From: a virus
DNA length: 24,288 nucleotides
Strand: one strand, 5' to 3'
IMG/VR virus record: IMGVR_UViG_3300046506_000487
Location: 1 to 24,288 of that record
The translations under genes were made by a program, and so were the position numbers. Below, in pieces: positions 21,530-24,288 of the stretch (position 1 is its first letter; each line of letters starts with the position of its first letter). Below the pieces are notes generated by a model, which did not search any database, was not told the origin of the DNA, and worked only from the letters and a program-made list of their open reading frames with translations.

Positions 21530-21846
21530 GCGGTACCGCCTTTCTTTTTAAGTTTCCAGACCAGGAAGCCCACGCCAGCCGCGACAATCGGGCCGCCCCC
21601 CGCCAGTATGCGCACCAGGATCATCTGAGTCGTGTAGTAGCCGCAACCTCCGCCCAGCCAGTTCGGGGCGGGACAGAAGAACCAGAACACCGCCAGGGGC
21701 GGCCAGTCGGCGACAGGCGGCAGTGACGCGAGCCGCTGCGGCAGCACCGTCATCCAGTGCCAGGTTTGCGCCGGCCACTGAGGCCAGCAGGAGATCGACG
21801 CGAGCAGCGCTGCGGCGACCAGGGCGAGAGTGCGGACGACTTTCAT
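21526..21846 (-). CDS. Small membrane protein of unknown function
   Basis: This 106-residue protein has a hydrophobic N-terminal segment (MKVVRTLALVAAALLASISC), which may be a signal peptide or first membrane helix, a Trp/Pro-rich middle with three further cysteines, and a C-terminal membrane helix near residues 75-96 followed by KLKKKGG. Two membrane segments and a lysine-rich tail are also features of small holins, but it lies in the early operon between an unknown gene and gemA. No lipobox fits well at Cys20. Both ends overlap neighbours by four bases. The role is unknown; superinfection exclusion or a holin-like function are guesses. Confidence 0.7.
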   Translation of the reverse strand: MKVVRTLALVAAALLASISCWPQWPAQTWHWMTVLPQRLASLPPVADWPPLAVFWFFCPAPNWLGGGCGYYTTQMILVRILAGGGPIVAAGVGFLVWKLKKKGGTA

Positions 21847-22565
21847 GGTGTCTCCGGTTTGTCGGCTACATGGTCACCGTCGATGCAGTGCGCGCCGTGC
21901 TCGAACATTGCTTCAAAGGCCGCGCGCTGCTCTGGCGTTGGTTCCGGCATGTGCTTCATCAGCATGCGGTGCAGTCCCTGGGCGCGCAGCACGAGGATGC
22001 GCAGCGCCACACCCTTCCGGATCTTGCCGGCGCCGATCGATACATCGCACGGCAGCGGCATGTCCAGTGGATCCCCGGTTTCCCCGACGATGTGGTCGGT
22101 GAGGGACGTCCAGTGCGAAGGCCCGCCGGGGCCATCTTTCGTATAGTTGACCAGCCACTGGACGCCGTCGTTCGTGTCGAGGTACTTCCACGGGTAAGGC
22201 AAGCCCTCGATGTACTTGGCCTGCGATGGGCGACCATCGATGCCGAAACGGATGAGAACCTCCCGGCCGTTGCGCGGGGCGGTCGCGATAGGCCGCCAGG
22301 AGCGTGCTTTCGACATCAGCGCGAGGATCGCAGCACCGATAGCCGCCTTGGTGTCGCCGCAGGGCTCACGATGCCACGCCGCGCACAGCTGCTCGTAGGC
22401 GCTACCAATACGGCAGCCTGGCGGGATGTCGATGCCGCTCAAGTCGGGGCCGTCATCGTCCAGGTCTGCCGATGTCACTGCTGGCTCTCCCGAGGGGGCA
22501 TGGCAGGTGCAGCGGTCGGGCGCATAGTGGCCGCATACACAGCAGCGAAGTTTTTGGCCGAACAT
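21843..22565 (-). CDS. Hypothetical protein with cysteine cluster and DUF551-like motif
   Basis: This 240-residue protein starts with a compact cysteine cluster (C8, C9, C11, C19, C21) that could bind zinc. From residue 90 it has WRPIATAPRNGREVLI, resembling the WqPI..aP.dG start of DUF551-type proteins common in phages. The C-terminal quarter is helical (RILVLRAQGLHRMLMKHM, then TPEQRAAFEAMFEHG). Its ATG shares one base with the preceding stop (TAATG) and its stop overlaps the next start by four bases. Function is unknown. The combination of metal cluster and DUF551-like segment in one chain is unusual to my knowledge. Confidence 0.75.
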   Translation of the reverse strand: MFGQKLRCCVCGHYAPDRCTCHAPSGEPAVTSADLDDDGPDLSGIDIPPGCRIGSAYEQLCAAWHREPCGDTKAAIGAAILALMSKARSWRPIATAPRNGREVLIRFGIDGRPSQAKYIEGLPYPWKYLDTNDGVQWLVNYTKDGPGGPSHWTSLTDHIVGETGDPLDMPLPCDVSIGAGKIRKGVALRILVLRAQGLHRMLMKHMPEPTPEQRAAFEAMFEHGAHCIDGDHVADKPETP

Positions 22566-23263
22566 TACGCGCCTCCCGATCCGATTTGAGCCATCGCAGC
22601 AGCGCCGCCGACACCACGCTCGAGCCTGGAGGCGAGGCCGGCTACGGCACCGGCAACCACGGCGTCATGGTCCTTGTCCCGAAGTTTCCGGTTCGCGTTG
22701 CGATCAGCCACCGCGAGTTCCTGCATCTGTGGGTAGTGCTGCAGCAGATAGGCATCGATCGCGGCCTCGTCGCCGTCCTGGCCTGCCAGCATTTGAATCT
22801 TTCTCGCGGCGGCACTTACCCAGGCATTGCAAAACAGGTCAGCCCTGCGCACTTTGCTTGCCGGAACCAGGCGCTTGCATTCGCCCTTGACGAAGGCTGA
22901 ACGACTCTTGCGGAGCTGGCGGAGCATCACCTCGAAAGCGTAGGCCGCCACGTCAGCGTTCGCCCCCATACCAACGAAGACCCAGTTGCCCGCGGGTCTC
23001 TCAGGCCGGAAGAAGTACGAGCAGCCAAACGCACGGCCGACAACGAACACCAGGCCGGCTTCCCAGGCGACCGGCTTGAGTATCGCGCCGGCGCGCGCTG
23101 TCGCCTCGGTAACGCCAGCGATGAACAGCTCGGTGTCGGTAACGCGATGCAGCTCCATCAACTTCTGCGCCTGGCGCAATGCTGCGGCAGCCTCATGCTC
23201 ATTCCCGCTTTTCGACAACGCCAGGCATTTCTGGATCTTGCCGATGATGGTTTTCTTGTCCAT
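22565..23263 (-). CDS. DUF2786 domain protein
   Basis: This 232-residue protein begins with IIGKIQKCLALSKSGNEHEAAAALRQAQKLMELHRV, a clear DUF2786 domain (residues about 5-42). The remainder has FVVGRAFGCSYFFRP and AYAFEVMLRQLRKSRSAFV-like helices typical of the longer phage members, with CNAWVSAAARKIQML further on. Its function is not established; similar proteins occur in the early region of Mu-like phages. It starts three bases after the DUF3164 stop. Confidence 0.88.
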   Translation of the reverse strand: MDKKTIIGKIQKCLALSKSGNEHEAAAALRQAQKLMELHRVTDTELFIAGVTEATARAGAILKPVAWEAGLVFVVGRAFGCSYFFRPERPAGNWVFVGMGANADVAAYAFEVMLRQLRKSRSAFVKGECKRLVPASKVRRADLFCNAWVSAAARKIQMLAGQDGDEAAIDAYLLQHYPQMQELAVADRNANRKLRDKDHDAVVAGAVAGLASRLERGVGGAAAMAQIGSGGA

Positions 23264-23266
23264 GGC

Positions 23267-23926
23267 TCAGGCGCCCGTCATGTCCATGCTGATCGGCAGG
23301 TACTTGTCCGACTCGCCGATGCGCTCGTACACCCGGATATAGCTCTTGCTGCTCGAGACCGACAGCGATTCGCCGATCGCGCGCATGGCGCTCTGCCAGT
23401 CCTTATCCTCGATCTTCATGCGGCGCAGGGCGAGCACGCGGCCGGTGTTGATGTTGCCGGCTTTATCCACCTGGAAGGCGTCGTTGATCAGCAGCTTGAT
23501 CTCCGGGGTGGAGCCTTCGCTCCAGCGCTGCAGGCAGCTGTCGATCAGGGCCTTGGCGGCCTGCAGGCGCTCGTCGAACACCAGCGTCTCGGAGATCGCG
23601 CGGATGACCTTGTAGCGACCGTCGAACGACGTCAGGGTGACGTTGCCTTTGGTGCCGCCGATCTTCGCGCCGTAGCCTTCGGCGCTGAGCGAGACGAAGG
23701 CGGCGATGTCGCTGAACGTCTGCGCGCGGAATGCGGCGACCTGCTCGGACATCGCCTTTGCCTTGCCCACGATCTCCTGTACCAGGGAGTCGCGTGCCAT
23801 GTCGATTGCGGGAATCTTCGCTTCCGGCCACAGGCGGCCCTGGGCGTCCATCTTGAAGCCTTCCGGAATCTGGAGCGCGGCCGGTTGGGCTTTCGTCATG
23901 GTGCCGCTTTCATTTGACTGGTTCAT
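23267..23926 (-). CDS. DUF3164 domain protein
   Basis: This 219-residue protein has the DUF3164 pattern: IPEGFKMDAQGRLWPEAKI, a long helical part with MARDSLVQEIVGKA, then GTKGNVTLTSFDGRYKVIRAI, FDERLQAAKALIDSCLQRW and the C-terminal part ending DKYLPISMDM. This family is a regular early gene of Mu-like phages, with unknown function. The ATG at 23926 was preferred over one nine codons later because AGAGG lies upstream of it only. A 66-base A/T-rich gap precedes it and may hold an internal promoter, but no clear one is seen. Confidence 0.92.
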   Translation of the reverse strand: MNQSNESGTMTKAQPAALQIPEGFKMDAQGRLWPEAKIPAIDMARDSLVQEIVGKAKAMSEQVAAFRAQTFSDIAAFVSLSAEGYGAKIGGTKGNVTLTSFDGRYKVIRAISETLVFDERLQAAKALIDSCLQRWSEGSTPEIKLLINDAFQVDKAGNINTGRVLALRRMKIEDKDWQSAMRAIGESLSVSSSKSYIRVYERIGESDKYLPISMDMTGA

Positions 23927-23992
23927 ACGTTTTGTTTCCTCTTGGTAAAATTAGCTTGTTGTTTTGGTATTCAACTTCTGCGTTACAAAAAT

Positions 23993-24190
23993 TTACTCAT
24001 TCCGCTTCCAGAGGTAGTCCGGCGCGGTGCAGCTCGCTCGCGTTACTTCGCCCTCGACCACTCGCATCGCGGTCTTTGAGTCCAGCGTCTGGAGCAAGGC
24101 AGCGGCCGCCTGCAGGACTGACTCTTCCTGTCCCTTCGTGAAGCTCGCCACGTTGCGCCAAGCGCCAGCATCCTTGATCTGCAGCTTCAC
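23993..24190 (-). CDS. Small hypothetical early phage protein
   Basis: This 65-residue protein starts with GTG at 24190, which overlaps the stop of the preceding reading frame by three bases (GTGA). It reads MKLQIKDAGAWRNVASFTKGQEESVLQAAAALLQTL and ends in CTAPDYLWKRNE. No membrane segment or known motif is seen. Its size and place match the many small early genes of Mu-like phages. Confidence 0.65.
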   Translation of the reverse strand: MKLQIKDAGAWRNVASFTKGQEESVLQAAAALLQTLDSKTAMRVVEGEVTRASCTAPDYLWKRNE

Positions 24191-24288
24191 TTCTGGCCCG
24201 CTTCCGTCAGCGCGTGGTGCAGGCTCGGGATGTCGCGGTAATCAAAGGCACCGTCGCGGATCGGGCGGACTGGAGGGCGCGGCGCCAT
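24187..24288 (-). CDS. Short reading frame at the window edge
   Basis: A frame of 33 codons begins with an ATG at the very last bases of the window and ends in a TGA that overlaps the next gene's GTG. It may be complete or the 3' part of a longer gene extending beyond the window. The tight overlap with the next gene argues that it is real. It reads MAPRPPVRPIRDGAFDYRDI and on, rich in Arg and Pro, with no known motif. Confidence 0.5.
   Translation of the reverse strand: MAPRPPVRPIRDGAFDYRDIPSLHHALTEAGQK

Overview
This window is most of a Mu-like transposable prophage in a GC-rich host, probably a betaproteobacterium of the Burkholderiales. The lineage is inferred from GC content, an RdgC protein and a type VI secretion Hcp, not from any database search. 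Every convincing gene lies on the minus strand, so the element is read from right (24288) to left (1). Long open frames on the plus strand are shadows of these genes.

Right end (24288-20671): the distal early/middle operon. It holds small hypothetical genes, a DUF3164 protein, a DUF2786 protein, an unknown protein with an N-terminal cysteine cluster, a small membrane protein, a GemA/gp16 regulator and the Mor late activator. The genes overlap or nearly touch, and an intrinsic terminator follows mor. The transposase genes would lie beyond the right edge.

Middle (20450-5910): the head and contractile-tail genes in Mu order: protease/scaffold (I), decoration protein, major capsid (T), gp36-like, gp37-like, gp38-like (DUF2635), tail sheath (L), tail tube (M), tail chaperone pair with a -1 frameshift, tape measure, N, P, gp45 spike, gp46, gp47, gp48 and a tail fibre. 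The block that normally sits between Mor and the protease (holin/endolysin, terminases, portal, F-like protein) is absent. Only 220 bases separate mor from the protease gene.

Left end (5910-1): a small cysteine protein, a large tailspike with an SGNH/sialate-esterase-type domain that shares its N-terminus with the first fibre, a LamG-like protein, then rdgC, a D12-class adenine methylase and hcp. The first two of these three could be phage cargo; hcp looks like host flank.

The most interesting regulatory signal is a repeated element in three intergenic gaps: a 14-bp dyad (best copy CTAAAGCGCTTTAG), a CG-alternating spacer and a -10-like hexamer centred exactly 33 bp from the dyad centre in all three copies. 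It lies upstream of the protease, the DUF2635/sheath genes and gp46. I propose it is the Mor-family late promoter of this phage. With the absence of exactly one late transcription unit (the Mu lys-to-G block), this suggests either a defective prophage or one with a relocated packaging module.
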